64,000 nucleotides of DNA, from assembly GCA_035476815.1 (NCBI GenBank), contig DATILD010000021.1, positions 61,756 to 125,755 on the forward strand, written 5' to 3'. Source of the stretch: Methylibium sp035476815 (GTDB lineage Bacteria; Pseudomonadota; Gammaproteobacteria; Burkholderiales; Burkholderiaceae_C). The position numbers and the translations under genes were made by a program. The notes under the pieces are model-generated. The model saw only the letters and a list, made by a program, of their open reading frames with translations. It was not told where the DNA came from and did no database searches. Below are positions 51,796 through 61,372 of the stretch, piece by piece. The number at the start of each line of letters is the position of its first letter. Position 1 is the first letter of the stretch.

Positions 51796-53055
51796 TCAGG
51801 CCGGCGCCAGCGGCAGGTTCAGCGTGACGCAGGTGCCCTCCCCGGGCCGGCTGGCAATCTCGATCGAACCGCCCATCGCCTCGACCAGCTGCTTCACGAC
51901 GACCAGCCCGAGCCCGGTCCCGGGGACGCTGCTGCGCTCGCGGCCCAGTCGGTTGAAGGGCTGGAACAACTGCTCCTGCTGGTCGGCCGGGATGCCGATG
52001 CCGGTGTCGCAAATCTCCAGCCGCACACCCCGCCCGGTCGCCGCCTGCGCCTCGATATGCACCTCGCCGCACGGCCGGTTGTACTTGATCGCGTTGCTGA
52101 GCAGGTTGGTCAGCACCTGCCGCAGGCGCTGCACGTCGCCGCGCCAGGCCGTCCGCGCCGGCATCGCGTCGACCTTGACCTGCACCTGCTCGGCCTCGGC
52201 GGTGGCCTTGAGCTCGGCCTCGCAGTCGCGCACGAGCTGGTCGAGCTCGAAGCGCTGGTCGTCGAGCCGGAGTCCGCCGGCCTCGATGCGCGACACGTCG
52301 AGCACGTCGTCGACCAGGTTCAGCAGCTGGCGCCCCGAGCTCTCGATGTGCTCGACCCATACCCGATGGCGCGGCGACAGCTGGTCGCCGTCGGCCTTGA
52401 GCAGCTGGCCGAAGCCGAGCACGCCGTTGAGCGGCGTGCGCAGTTCGTGGCTGACGCGCGACAGGAACTGGCTCTTGGCGCGGCTGGCGAGCTCGGCGGC
52501 CTCGCGGGCCCGCTCGACGTCCTGAAGCCGCATCCGTTCGGCGGTCTCGGCCTCGAGCTGGCGGGTCCGCTCGGCCACGCGGCGCTCCAGTTCGCGGTTC
52601 AGCTCGTCGAGCCGCGCCTCGGCGACGCGCCGATCGTGCACCTCGGTCTCGAGCCGGGCCACGAGCCGTTCGAGCTCGGTGGTGCTGGGGAGCTCGAGGG
52701 CCTTGGGGATCAGCGGCCACAGCAGCACGGCCGTGATGATGGACACGCCGGCCGTGACGGCCTTGGTGCCGGCCTGCAGCCAGTAGTCGGGTCGCCAGAT
52801 CACCAGGATGTCGACCAGGTGGGTCGTGCCGCACCAGAAGATGAAGGCCGAGAACAGGATGAAGATCCAGTTGAAGTGCAGGTCCGTCCGGCGCCGCACG
52901 AATACCAGCAGCGCGACCGGGATCGAGTAGTAGGCCGCCGCGATGACGGCGTCGGCCGCGACCATCGTGCCCAGGAGCCCGGGGCTCCATTGGAAGCAGT
53001 AGCCGTGCGGCAGGAAGCCCTCGGTCGCCATGAAGTCCAGGAGCGCCTTGTCCAT
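51796..53055 (-). CDS. Sensor histidine kinase with ethylene-receptor-like membrane domain
   Basis: 419 aa. Three membrane helices (about 28-53, 62-87 and 95-117) form a domain like the copper/ethylene-binding part of plant ETR1. ETR1 residues essential for binding, Asp25, Tyr32, Ile35, Pro36, Ile62, Cys65 and His69, correspond here to Asp35, Tyr42, Ile45, Pro46, Ile72, Cys75 and His79, all offset by exactly ten. A long coiled coil (about 125-190) leads to HisKA with His203 (SHELRTPLNG) and an ATPase domain with DTGIGIP and GTGLGL. There is no GAF domain and no receiver. No response regulator is adjacent, so its partner is unknown. Confidence 0.9.
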   Translation of the reverse strand: MDKALLDFMATEGFLPHGYCFQWSPGLLGTMVAADAVIAAAYYSIPVALLVFVRRRTDLHFNWIFILFSAFIFWCGTTHLVDILVIWRPDYWLQAGTKAVTAGVSIITAVLLWPLIPKALELPSTTELERLVARLETEVHDRRVAEARLDELNRELERRVAERTRQLEAETAERMRLQDVERAREAAELASRAKSQFLSRVSHELRTPLNGVLGFGQLLKADGDQLSPRHRVWVEHIESSGRQLLNLVDDVLDVSRIEAGGLRLDDQRFELDQLVRDCEAELKATAEAEQVQVKVDAMPARTAWRGDVQRLRQVLTNLLSNAIKYNRPCGEVHIEAQAATGRGVRLEICDTGIGIPADQQEQLFQPFNRLGRERSSVPGTGLGLVVVKQLVEAMGGSIEIASRPGEGTCVTLNLPLAPA

Positions 53056-53185
53056 CGGGGATGCCTCGGTGCCGGTTGACCCACGGTGGGACGACCACGC
53101 TGGCGGCGGGTCGTGAAACGAGCCTAGCTCAATCCCGGCCTCGACACACTGCCACGCTTGAGGTGGTCGACCGGCATGGCCCCGG

Positions 53186-53734
53186 TCAGCGGACGAACTC
53201 GACGCGCCGGATGTCCGACATCATCTTCAAGTAGTTCCCCAGCTCGGTGCTGCCCGACAGCGGCAGGTTGGGCGCGGTGGCCTCCATTGACCGTCCGCCG
53301 ACCAGCGCGAGCTTCAGCGTGCCGTCCCAGGGCTGGGTGATGTCGATGCGCTCGATGTGCTCGAACGGCACCTCCTGGCCGCTCTGCAGCGGGATCGTCG
53401 AGCCGAGGATGGTCGCGGTCGGGCGCAGGTCGACCACGCTGCCGTCCTTGGTCGTGACGCGCACGACCTTGAGCGCGGCCGGCGCGGCTGCCGCCACAAC
53501 GGGCGGGGCGATCGGTGCCGCGGCCGGTGCGGCTGGCGTCGGCTCGGGTGCGGTGCTCGCCTCGACCGCCGCGGGCAGCGGCGCGGCCGTGGCGGCCGGC
53601 TCGCCGGACTTGCCGCCGAACATGCCCGCCTGCGACAGCGCCGCGACCAGGCCGCCGACGGCCGTGATGATCGCCGCCAGCGCCGTCAGCAGCCCCGGCA
53701 CCGTGGTCCACCAGTTCTTGTCGGCATCGGCCAT
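53186..53734 (-). CDS. Single-pass membrane protein of unknown function
   Basis: 182 aa with an N-terminal helix (VPGLLTALAAIITAVGGLVA), an Ala/Pro-rich linker (about 40-95) and a folded C-terminal part (about 96-182) with VVRVTTKDGSVVDLRPTA and a late basic RRVEFVR. The N-terminal helix with the NWWTTVPGLLTAL start is common to a set of bacterial hypothetical proteins. Function is not recognised. It lies between the ethylene-type kinase and ligA, on the same strand. Confidence 0.65.
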   Translation of the reverse strand: MADADKNWWTTVPGLLTALAAIITAVGGLVAALSQAGMFGGKSGEPAATAAPLPAAVEASTAPEPTPAAPAAAPIAPPVVAAAAPAALKVVRVTTKDGSVVDLRPTATILGSTIPLQSGQEVPFEHIERIDITQPWDGTLKLALVGGRSMEATAPNLPLSGSTELGNYLKMMSDIRRVEFVR

Positions 53735-53809
53735 CGCAGCGCTCCTTCCCGCCGAGGGCGGTTTCGGGAGTGATGATCGCGCCGCGTGAAGCGGCGGCCA
53801 TCCCGAGCT

Positions 53810-55894
53810 TCAGGCCAGCAGCGCGCGCAGCCCTTCCTCGTCGAGCACCGGCACGCCCAGCTCCTGGGCCTTGGCGAGCTTGCTGCCGGCCTCGGCACCG
53901 GCGACCACGTAGTCGGTCTTCTTCGACACCGAACCGGCCACCTTGGCGCCGGCGGCCTCGAGCATCGCCTTGGCCTCGTCGCGGCTCAGCGTCGGCAGCG
54001 TGCCGGTCAGGACCACGGTCTTGCCGGCCAGGGGCTTGGGCGTCAGGTCGGCCTCGCCGTCATGCTCGTCCCACGCGATGCCGGCCGTGCGCAGCTGTTC
54101 GACCACCTCGCGGTTGTGCGGCTGGTCGAAGAAGGTGCGGATGCTCTGCGCGACCACCGGGCCGACGTCGCGGACCTCGAGCAGCTGCTCGAGGCTGGCG
54201 TCGAGCAGCCGGTCCAGCGCGCCGAAGTGCCGCGCCAGGTCCTTGGCCGTCGCCTCGCCGACCTGGCGGATGCCGAGCGCGTAGAGGAAGCGCGCCAGCG
54301 TCGTGCGCTTGCTCTTCTCCAGCCCGGCCACCAGGTTGACGGCGCTCTTGTCGCCCATGCGCTCGAGCGCGGCCAGGTTTGCGACGCCGAGCCGGTAGAG
54401 GTCCGGCAGGCTGCGGACGATGCCGGCGTCGACCAGTTGCTCCACCAGCTTGTCGCCCAGTCCCTCGATGTCCATCGCGCGGCGGCCGGCGAAGTGCAGC
54501 ATCGCCTGCTTGCGCTGCGCCGGGCAGGAGATGCCGCCGCTGCAGCGGTGGTCGATGCCGCCCTTCTCGCGCAGCACGCGGCTGCCGCACACCGGGCAGG
54601 CCCGCGGCATGCGGAAGTTGGGTACGTAGGGACTGCGAGCAACTACACGAGGCTGTCCAAACTCTGGATCGTCGGAAACAAAGGCTTCGTGTGTCCGAGC
54701 TACCACTTCAGGGATCACGTCGCCGGCGCGCCGCACGATCACCGTGTCGCCGACGCGCACGCCCTTGCGGCGCAGCTCGAACAGGTTGTGCAGCGTCGCG
54801 TTGCTGACCGTCGTGCCGCCGACGAACACCGGCTCGAGCTTGGCCACCGGCGTCAGCTTGCCGGTGCGGCCGACCTGGACCTCGATGTCCCTGAGCCGCG
54901 TCGTCTGCTCCTGCGCCGGGTACTTGTGCGCCACCGCCCAGCGCGGTTCGCGTGTCACGAAGCCCAGCCGCTTCTGCAGCGCGATGTCGTTGACCTTGTA
55001 GACGACGCCGTCGATGTCGAACGGCAGCGCGTCGCGCTGCGCCGCGATGCGCTGGTGGAAGGCAATCAGTCCCTCGGCCCCCTGGACGACCGCGCGCTCG
55101 GCACTGACCGGCAGGCCGAAGGCGGCGATCGCGTCGAGCGTGGCGCTGTGGCTCGGCGGCTGTTCCCAGCCCTGCGACTCACCGAGGCCGTAGGCGAAGA
55201 AGCTCAGCTTCTTGTCGGCCAGCGAGCGGCTGTCGAGCTGGCGTACCGCGCCGGCCGCGGTGTTGCGCGGGTTGATGAAGGTCTTGCCGCCCTTCTCGCG
55301 CTGGCGCTCGTTGAGGCGTTCGAAGTCGTCGCGCCGCATGTAGACCTCGCCGCGGATCTCGATCAGCGGCGGCGGGTCGCCGGGTCGACCGAGCAGCCGC
55401 AGCGGGATCCGGCCGATCGTGCGGATGTTGTGCGTCACGTCCTCGCCGGTCTCGCCGTCGCCGCGCGTCGCGGCCTGGACGAGCAGGCCCTGCTCGTAGC
55501 GCAGGTTGATCGCGAGGCCGTCGAACTTGAGCTCGCAGGCGTACTCGAGCGGCGGGGCGTCGGCGGACAGCTCCAGCTCGCGCCGCACCCGCGCGTCGAA
55601 GGCCTCGGCGCCGCCGGCAGTCGTGTCGGTCTCGGTGCGGATCGACAGCATCGGCATGGCATGCCTCACCGGCACCAGGCCGGGCAGCACCGCGCCGATC
55701 ACGCGCTGGGTCGGCGAATCGGGCGTCAGCAGCTCGGGATGCTCGACCTCCAGCGCCTGCAGCTCCTGGAACAGGCGGTCGTACTCGGCATCCGGGACCG
55801 TCGGCGCGTCCAGCACGTAGTAGGCATGGGCGTGCCGGTTCAGCTGTTCGCGCAGCGCGGCGGCGCGCCGTGCGGGATCGTCGGCAGCGGACAT
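53810..55894 (-). CDS. ligA: NAD-dependent DNA ligase
   Basis: 694-aa replicative ligase. The adenylated Lys123 lies in ELKFDGLAI. The OB fold, a four-cysteine zinc finger (CPVCGS ... CSGGISCPAQ), HhH repeats (about 490-590) and a C-terminal BRCT domain (about 615-694) follow. A short stretch before the zinc finger (about residues 395-425) is longer than usual and its DNA (54625-54720) is much richer in A+T than its surroundings. It is co-oriented with zipA and smc. Confidence 0.96.
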   Translation of the reverse strand: MSAADDPARRAAALREQLNRHAHAYYVLDAPTVPDAEYDRLFQELQALEVEHPELLTPDSPTQRVIGAVLPGLVPVRHAMPMLSIRTETDTTAGGAEAFDARVRRELELSADAPPLEYACELKFDGLAINLRYEQGLLVQAATRGDGETGEDVTHNIRTIGRIPLRLLGRPGDPPPLIEIRGEVYMRRDDFERLNERQREKGGKTFINPRNTAAGAVRQLDSRSLADKKLSFFAYGLGESQGWEQPPSHSATLDAIAAFGLPVSAERAVVQGAEGLIAFHQRIAAQRDALPFDIDGVVYKVNDIALQKRLGFVTREPRWAVAHKYPAQEQTTRLRDIEVQVGRTGKLTPVAKLEPVFVGGTTVSNATLHNLFELRRKGVRVGDTVIVRRAGDVIPEVVARTHEAFVSDDPEFGQPRVVARSPYVPNFRMPRACPVCGSRVLREKGGIDHRCSGGISCPAQRKQAMLHFAGRRAMDIEGLGDKLVEQLVDAGIVRSLPDLYRLGVANLAALERMGDKSAVNLVAGLEKSKRTTLARFLYALGIRQVGEATAKDLARHFGALDRLLDASLEQLLEVRDVGPVVAQSIRTFFDQPHNREVVEQLRTAGIAWDEHDGEADLTPKPLAGKTVVLTGTLPTLSRDEAKAMLEAAGAKVAGSVSKKTDYVVAGAEAGSKLAKAQELGVPVLDEEGLRALLA

Positions 55895-55903
55895 CGGGAC
55901 GCG

Positions 55904-56944
55904 CTAGCTGAACAGCCGTCGCGCCGCGGCCGAACCCGCGGCCAGGTCGCGTGCGGCCAGCGCGTCGTAGAGCTGCTCGAGCGACACGCCGATCGCCGGG
56001 AACGTGGCCGGTTGCAGCGGCTGCCCGCCGTCGTCGTAGAGCGCAGCGTCGAGATCCGTGGCGAGCGCCTCGCCGGCCGCGCACCAGGCGGCGAACGGCG
56101 CGGCGCCCGGCGCCGTCTGCGGCACGTCGAAGGCCAGCGTCAGCTCGCGCACCGCGGCCTGCCCGGGGTCCTCGGCCAAGGCGGCCTGCGGGTCGAACTG
56201 CAGACTCAGCACCGGCGGCGCGCCGTCCTCGCCCGACGGCAGCACCAGCCGCCCGGGCAGCGCCCCCGCGACGAAGCCCTGCCGCGCCGCGTGCTGCTGC
56301 ACGTAGCCGGGCGACCAGGCGGCGCCGCGCGCCACCAGCCGCATCGCGAGCTGGGCGTCGTGCTCGCCGGCGAAGGCGTCGAGCTCGCGCGCCCGCGCCA
56401 CCGCGTCGAGCATGTCGGGCAGGTCGGCCAGGCCGCCCAGGCCCTCGGCCAGCGCCTGCACCTTCTGCGCGAACTCGGAATACTCGATCTCGTTGATCGC
56501 CCCGGCGCGGTTGGCCAGCTGCACGCCGGCCTGCAGTTCGCCGTAGCGCTGTCCCATCGCGGGCGTCTCCCATTCGCCGGTGGCGGCATTCAGCCCTTCG
56601 AGCAGCAGCGGCTTGCTGCCGGCGCGGCGCGACGGCGGCGCATGGGCGAGCACCGTCTCGCCGCTGACCGGTGCCTCGACCGTGACGATCGCGATCGCGT
56701 CGATCAACGCGTCGACCCGCGGGGCCGCCCGGCGCGCCAGCGTCGGCTCGGACCGCGGGGCGACGGCCTCGGTGGGGCCCTCGGGCGCGGTGGCCTCGAA
56801 CGTGGGTTCGCGCAGGATCACCGGCTCGTCGTCCATCGGCACGCTGCGCACCGCACGCCGGCGGGCCTGCCACCAGCCGTGCAGCGCCAGCGCCGCCAGC
56901 AGCAGCGCGCCCAGGACCGCGAGCGAGACCTGCAGCGTGCTCAT
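55904..56944 (-). CDS. zipA: Cell division protein ZipA-like
   Basis: 346-aa protein with an N-terminal membrane anchor (about 5-22), a charged, Pro-rich linker (about 30-110), and a C-terminal ZipA/FtsZ-binding-type domain (about 200-340). The smc-zipA-ligA order is the standard betaproteobacterial arrangement and supports the call. The core is less conserved than that of E. coli. It lies 13 bp after smc and 9 bp before ligA. Confidence 0.83.
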   Translation of the reverse strand: MSTLQVSLAVLGALLLAALALHGWWQARRRAVRSVPMDDEPVILREPTFEATAPEGPTEAVAPRSEPTLARRAAPRVDALIDAIAIVTVEAPVSGETVLAHAPPSRRAGSKPLLLEGLNAATGEWETPAMGQRYGELQAGVQLANRAGAINEIEYSEFAQKVQALAEGLGGLADLPDMLDAVARARELDAFAGEHDAQLAMRLVARGAAWSPGYVQQHAARQGFVAGALPGRLVLPSGEDGAPPVLSLQFDPQAALAEDPGQAAVRELTLAFDVPQTAPGAAPFAAWCAAGEALATDLDAALYDDGGQPLQPATFPAIGVSLEQLYDALAARDLAAGSAAARRLFS

Positions 56945-56957
56945 GCCGGCATCCTCC

Positions 56958-59900
56958 TCAAGCCGCCTCGGCCATCCGCACCGCGTCCTGCATGTCGACC
57001 GCGACGATGCGCGACACGCCCTGCTCCTGCATCGTCACGCCGATCAGCTGCTCGGCCATCTCCATCGCGATCTTGTTGTGCGAGATGTACAGGAACTGCG
57101 TCTGCCGGCTCATCTCGCCGACCAACGCGCAATAGCGCTCGGTGTTGGCGTCGTCCAGCGGCGCATCGACCTCGTCGAGCAGGCAGAACGGCGCCGGGTT
57201 CAGCTGGAAGATCGCGAACACCAGCGCGATCGCGGTGAGCGCCTTCTCGCCGCCCGACAGCAGGTGGATCGTCGAGTTGCGCTTGCCCGGCGGCTGCGCC
57301 ATCACCTGCACGCCGGCGTCGAGGATCTCGTCGCCGGTCATCACCAGGCGCGCGGTGCCACCACCGAACAGCGTGGGGAACATGCGGCCGAAGTGCTCGT
57401 TGACCTGGTCGAAGGTCTGCTGCAGCAGCTGGCGCGTCTCGAGGTCGATCTTGCGGATCGCGTCTTCGAGCGTGCCGATCGCTTCTTGCAGGTCGGCGTT
57501 CTGCGCGTCGAGAAACTGCTTGCGCTCGCGCGACGAGATCAGTTCGTCGAGTGCGGCCAGGTTGACCGCGCCCAACGCAGCGACCTCTCGGCCGAGCCGG
57601 TCGATCTCGGATTGCAGGCCCGAGAGGCGCACGCCGCCCTCCGCGATGCTCTGGGCAAGCGCCTCCAGGTCGACCTGCGCCGCCTGCAGCTGCTCCATGT
57701 ACTGCGCGCCGCCCAGCTGCGCGACCTGCTCCTCGAGCTGCAGCTTGGTGATCTTCTCGCGCAGCGGCTCCAGGCTGTGCTCGATGGTCAGGCGCTGCTC
57801 GTCGTGCGCCTTCAGCTTGGCGCTCAGGTCGTCGTACTCGCTGCGGCGCGCGGCCAGCAGCTGCTCGCGGTCGAGCTTGAGCGCCAGCGCCGTGTGCAGG
57901 CCGGCCTGCGCCGCGCTGTCGTCCAGGGCGCCGAGTTCGAGCGTGAGCTGCTCGCCGGCACGCTGGTTGTTGGCCACCTGCTCGGCCGCCGTCTCGAGCG
58001 CGCGCTGCAGCTCGGCGCGCCGCGCCGCCAGCGTGCGCGCCTCGAACTGCGTCTCCTGGGCCTGCCGCTCCAGCGTGCGCAACGCCTCGCGTGCGTCGGC
58101 CAGCTCACGCTCGGCGGCCATAGTCGCCTCGTCGAGGTCGGCATGGCGCTGTTGGGCGTCGGCCAACTGCTGGTCGAGCTGCTCGAAGGCGGTCTGGCTG
58201 CCGCCCTGGCGCTCGTCCAGCGCCTGCAACTGGCCGTCGATCTCGGCCAGTTCGGCATCTAGCTGCGAGCGCCGCGCGGTGGTGGCTTCGGCATGCTGCG
58301 TCAGGCGCAGCAGTTCCACCTGGGCCTGGTGCGCGCTGCCCTGTGCCTCCATCGCCTCGCGGCGCAACGCCACCAGGCGCTGCCCCGCGTCGGTGTAGCC
58401 GGCTTCGAGCCGCACCAGCGTCGACTTGGTTTCGTCCGAGATCAGCGACTGCGCGCGCAGCTGGCGCTCGAGGTTCTCGATCTCCTGGGCACGCGCGAGC
58501 AGGCCGTCGTGCTCGGAGTCCGGCGCGTGAAAACCCACCGCGTGCGCGCTCACTGTGTGGCCCTCGCGCGTGATGATCACTTCGCCATGGGTCAGCTTGC
58601 CGCGCTGAGCCAGCGCATCGTCGAGGCTGGCCGCGGTGTACACGCCCTCCAGCCAGTCGCTGAACAGCGCCTGCAGGCCGGCGTCGCCCAGGCGCAGCAG
58701 ATCGGCCAGGCGCGGCAGCGTGCGGTGGCTGTCGGGTGTGGCAGCTTGCGGCACCGTATAGAAGGCCAGTCGGGCCGGCGGCGGATCGCCGGCGAAGGCG
58801 CGCAGCGTGTCGATGCGGCCCACCTGCAACGCATTGAGCCGCTCGCGCAGCGCCGATTCGAGTGCGGTCTCCCAGCCGGGCTCGATGTGCACCTGCGTCC
58901 ACAGGCCTTGCAGCGTGTCGAGCCCGTGCTTGGCGAGCCACGGCTTGAGCTTGCCCTCGGTCTGGATCTTCTCCTGCAGCGCGCGCAACGCGGCCATGCG
59001 GGCCGCGAGGTCAGTGTGCTTGGCGCCCTGAAGACTGACTTCATCGTGCTGCGCGCGCCGGCGTTCGTCGAGCGCGGGCAACTGCTCCTGCAATTCATGC
59101 AGGCGCGCCTCGGCAGCGAGGCGCCGCTGCTCCAATAACGGCGCCTCGCGCTGGAAGTCGGCCAGGCGCTGCGGATCGGGTGCCTTCAGGCCCTCGGATT
59201 CAGCGCTCAATCGCTCGCGCCGCGTGCGCAGCGCAGCCACCTGCTCCTGCAGGTTGCGCGAGTCGGCGGCCAGCAGTTGGATGCGCTGCTGCACCGCGCT
59301 CACCGCTTCGCGCTGCGCATCCGCCTCAGCGCCCGCCTCGCGCACCTTGTCTTCGAGCGCCGGCAACGTGGCCGCGTGGGCCTCGGCCTGCGTCGCCTGA
59401 TCGCCGGCGACGCGCTCGGCCTCGACGATCTGGTCGGCCAGACGCATCGACTCGGCCTCGTCGGCCGCGCGGCGCTGATCCCACTGGGCGTTCTGCGCGT
59501 TCAGCTCGGCCATGCGCTGCTGCACCCGCTGCCGCCCCTCGACCACGTAGCGGATGCGCTCTTCGAGGCGGCTCACCTCGAGCGCAGCATCGGCCAGCTG
59601 GCCCTGCGCAGCGTGCAGCGTGTCGCCGGCGGCGTAGTGGCCCTGGCGCACCGTTTCGAGCTCGGCTTCGAGATGGCGCAACTCCGCCACCCGGGCCTGC
59701 AATCCGTTGTGCGCTTCTTCCACCGCTCGCTTGGCGCGCTCTTCCTCCTTGGCCGCGTCGCGATGCTTGAGCCACCACAGCTGGCGCTGCTTCAGCGTTT
59801 GATCGTCGACCAGGCTTCGGTACAGCGTGGCCACCTCGGCCTGCGACTCGAGCTTCTCCAGGTTGGCAGTGAGCTCGCGCAGGATGTCTTCGACCCGCGT

Positions 59901-60473
59901 CAGGTTCTCGCGCGTGTCCTTGAGCCGGCTTTCGGTTTCGCGACGGCGCTCCTTGTACTTGGAGACGCCGGCGGCTTCTTCGAGAAACAGGCGCAGCTCA
60001 TCGGGCTTGCTCTCGATGATGCGGCTGATCGTGCCCTGGCCGATGATCGCGTAGGCGCGCGGCCCGAGGCCGGTGCCGAGGAAGACGTCCTGCACGTCGC
60101 GGCGGCGCACCGGCTGGTTGTTGATGTAGTAGCTCGACGTGCCGTCGCGCGTCAGCACGCGCTTGACCGCGATCTCGGCAAAGCTGTTCCACTGGCCGCC
60201 GGCGCGCGCGTCTTCGTTGCTGAACACCAGCTCGACGCTGGCGCGGCCGGCCGGCTTGCGCTGGCCCGAGCCGTTGAAGATGACGTCCTGCATCGACTCG
60301 CCGCGCAGCTCGCTGGCCTTGCTCTCGCCAAGCACCCAGCGCACGGCGTCGATGACGTTGGATTTGCCGCAGCCGTTGGGGCCGACCACGCCGACGCGCT
60401 GGCCGGGCAATTGGAAGGTGGTGGGTTCAGCGAACGACTTGAAGCCCGAGAGCTTGATCGATTGAAGGCGCAT
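56958..60473 (-). CDS. smc: Chromosome segregation protein SMC
   Basis: 1171-aa ATPase. An N-terminal Walker A GPNGCGKSN (about 31-39) and a C-terminal signature LSGGEKALTAIALVFAI with Walker B PFCLLDEVDAPLDDAN frame long coiled coils (about 165-500 and 660-1000) broken by a hinge (about 505-650). It condenses chromosomes together with ScpAB. The ATG at 60471-60473 is preferred to an upstream TTG. It is the first gene of smc-zipA-ligA. No strong ribosome binding site is visible. Confidence 0.95.
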   Translation of the reverse strand: MRLQSIKLSGFKSFAEPTTFQLPGQRVGVVGPNGCGKSNVIDAVRWVLGESKASELRGESMQDVIFNGSGQRKPAGRASVELVFSNEDARAGGQWNSFAEIAVKRVLTRDGTSSYYINNQPVRRRDVQDVFLGTGLGPRAYAIIGQGTISRIIESKPDELRLFLEEAAGVSKYKERRRETESRLKDTRENLTRVEDILRELTANLEKLESQAEVATLYRSLVDDQTLKQRQLWWLKHRDAAKEEERAKRAVEEAHNGLQARVAELRHLEAELETVRQGHYAAGDTLHAAQGQLADAALEVSRLEERIRYVVEGRQRVQQRMAELNAQNAQWDQRRAADEAESMRLADQIVEAERVAGDQATQAEAHAATLPALEDKVREAGAEADAQREAVSAVQQRIQLLAADSRNLQEQVAALRTRRERLSAESEGLKAPDPQRLADFQREAPLLEQRRLAAEARLHELQEQLPALDERRRAQHDEVSLQGAKHTDLAARMAALRALQEKIQTEGKLKPWLAKHGLDTLQGLWTQVHIEPGWETALESALRERLNALQVGRIDTLRAFAGDPPPARLAFYTVPQAATPDSHRTLPRLADLLRLGDAGLQALFSDWLEGVYTAASLDDALAQRGKLTHGEVIITREGHTVSAHAVGFHAPDSEHDGLLARAQEIENLERQLRAQSLISDETKSTLVRLEAGYTDAGQRLVALRREAMEAQGSAHQAQVELLRLTQHAEATTARRSQLDAELAEIDGQLQALDERQGGSQTAFEQLDQQLADAQQRHADLDEATMAAERELADAREALRTLERQAQETQFEARTLAARRAELQRALETAAEQVANNQRAGEQLTLELGALDDSAAQAGLHTALALKLDREQLLAARRSEYDDLSAKLKAHDEQRLTIEHSLEPLREKITKLQLEEQVAQLGGAQYMEQLQAAQVDLEALAQSIAEGGVRLSGLQSEIDRLGREVAALGAVNLAALDELISSRERKQFLDAQNADLQEAIGTLEDAIRKIDLETRQLLQQTFDQVNEHFGRMFPTLFGGGTARLVMTGDEILDAGVQVMAQPPGKRNSTIHLLSGGEKALTAIALVFAIFQLNPAPFCLLDEVDAPLDDANTERYCALVGEMSRQTQFLYISHNKIAMEMAEQLIGVTMQEQGVSRIVAVDMQDAVRMAEAA

Positions 60474-60574
60474 GAGCGGCGGCAAAGAAGGTCACGGGCT
60501 CAACAAAGCCGATGTAACCTATTGATTATTAAAGACAATTTCAGTCCGGCGCAAGACGCGATCATACCATCGGG

Positions 60575-61363
60575 TCACAGCAATTCTTCCGGCACGAAGG
60601 GTGACAACAGATCCAGCAGCAAGCGGCTCCAGAAGTCGGTGTCGGGCTCGAAGTCCTCGACATCGTCGCCGCCTTCCCCCGGGCTCCAGCGCAAGGTCTC
60701 GCCGTCCGCGGCCAGGCGCACGCGGTATGACCCTGCGCGCTTCATGTCGTGGATGAAGCCTGCGATCTCGGCCGCCAGTTCGGGGCTGTGAATCAACAGG
60801 CCGAGCTCGGTGTTCAGATTGCGCGAACGGGGGTCGAAGTTCATCGAGCCCAGGTACACGTGGTGGCTGTCGATCAGCGCGCACTTGGCGTGGAGCCTGA
60901 GGACGGTCTCGCCACGCAGCAGTTGACGGAACACGCGGCCGCTGCGCACCGGGCTCCATTCGTACAGCTCCACACCCTCGCGCAGGAGAGCCGCGCGGTA
61001 CCGACGGTACCCCACATGCACCAGGGGCTCGTCGGTGGCCGCCAGCGAATTGGTCATCAGGATCACGCGCACGCCACGCTCGCGAAAGCCGCGCAACGCC
61101 ATCTCGGCATTCGGGCCGGGAATCAGGTAGGGCGACACGATGACGATCTCCTCCAGCGCATCGCGGATCGTCATCGCCACGCGCATGCGCACCTCGGCAC
61201 CGCCCGCAACCAGCGCATTGACGTCGGTGGTCGGAGCCGCACCGATCTTTTCCGGCGCGTCGGCAGCGGCGCTGGCATGCGCCCGATGCATCGTGAGCTG
61301 CTCGCGCTGAAACTCGGCCGCCAGCGCGGCCCAAGATTCACGTTCGCCGTCGGCCGCCGACAA
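60575..61363 (-). CDS. Phospholipase D / cardiolipin synthase-like protein, C-terminal half
   Basis: 262 aa, in the same frame as the upstream gene and separated from it only by TGA GCC TCG CCC. It holds the second HKD motif (LRLHAKCALIDSHHVYLGSM, then NFDPRS) and a typical C-terminus. There is only a TTG at 61361-61363 to start from. Together the two halves would form one normal-length (about 530 aa) PLD-superfamily protein, so this is most likely one gene broken by a nonsense codon. Confidence 0.6.
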   Translation of the reverse strand: MSAADGERESWAALAAEFQREQLTMHRAHASAAADAPEKIGAAPTTDVNALVAGGAEVRMRVAMTIRDALEEIVIVSPYLIPGPNAEMALRGFRERGVRVILMTNSLAATDEPLVHVGYRRYRAALLREGVELYEWSPVRSGRVFRQLLRGETVLRLHAKCALIDSHHVYLGSMNFDPRSRNLNTELGLLIHSPELAAEIAGFIHDMKRAGSYRVRLAADGETLRWSPGEGGDDVEDFEPDTDFWSRLLLDLLSPFVPEELL

Positions 61364-61372
61364 GGGCGAGGC

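Noticed and set aside
53786..57238. Very long open frame on the plus strand across ligA, zipA and smc
   Set aside because: It is antisense to three clear genes; its protein is low-complexity and rich in Arg, Gln and His, as expected from high-G+C third-position bias.
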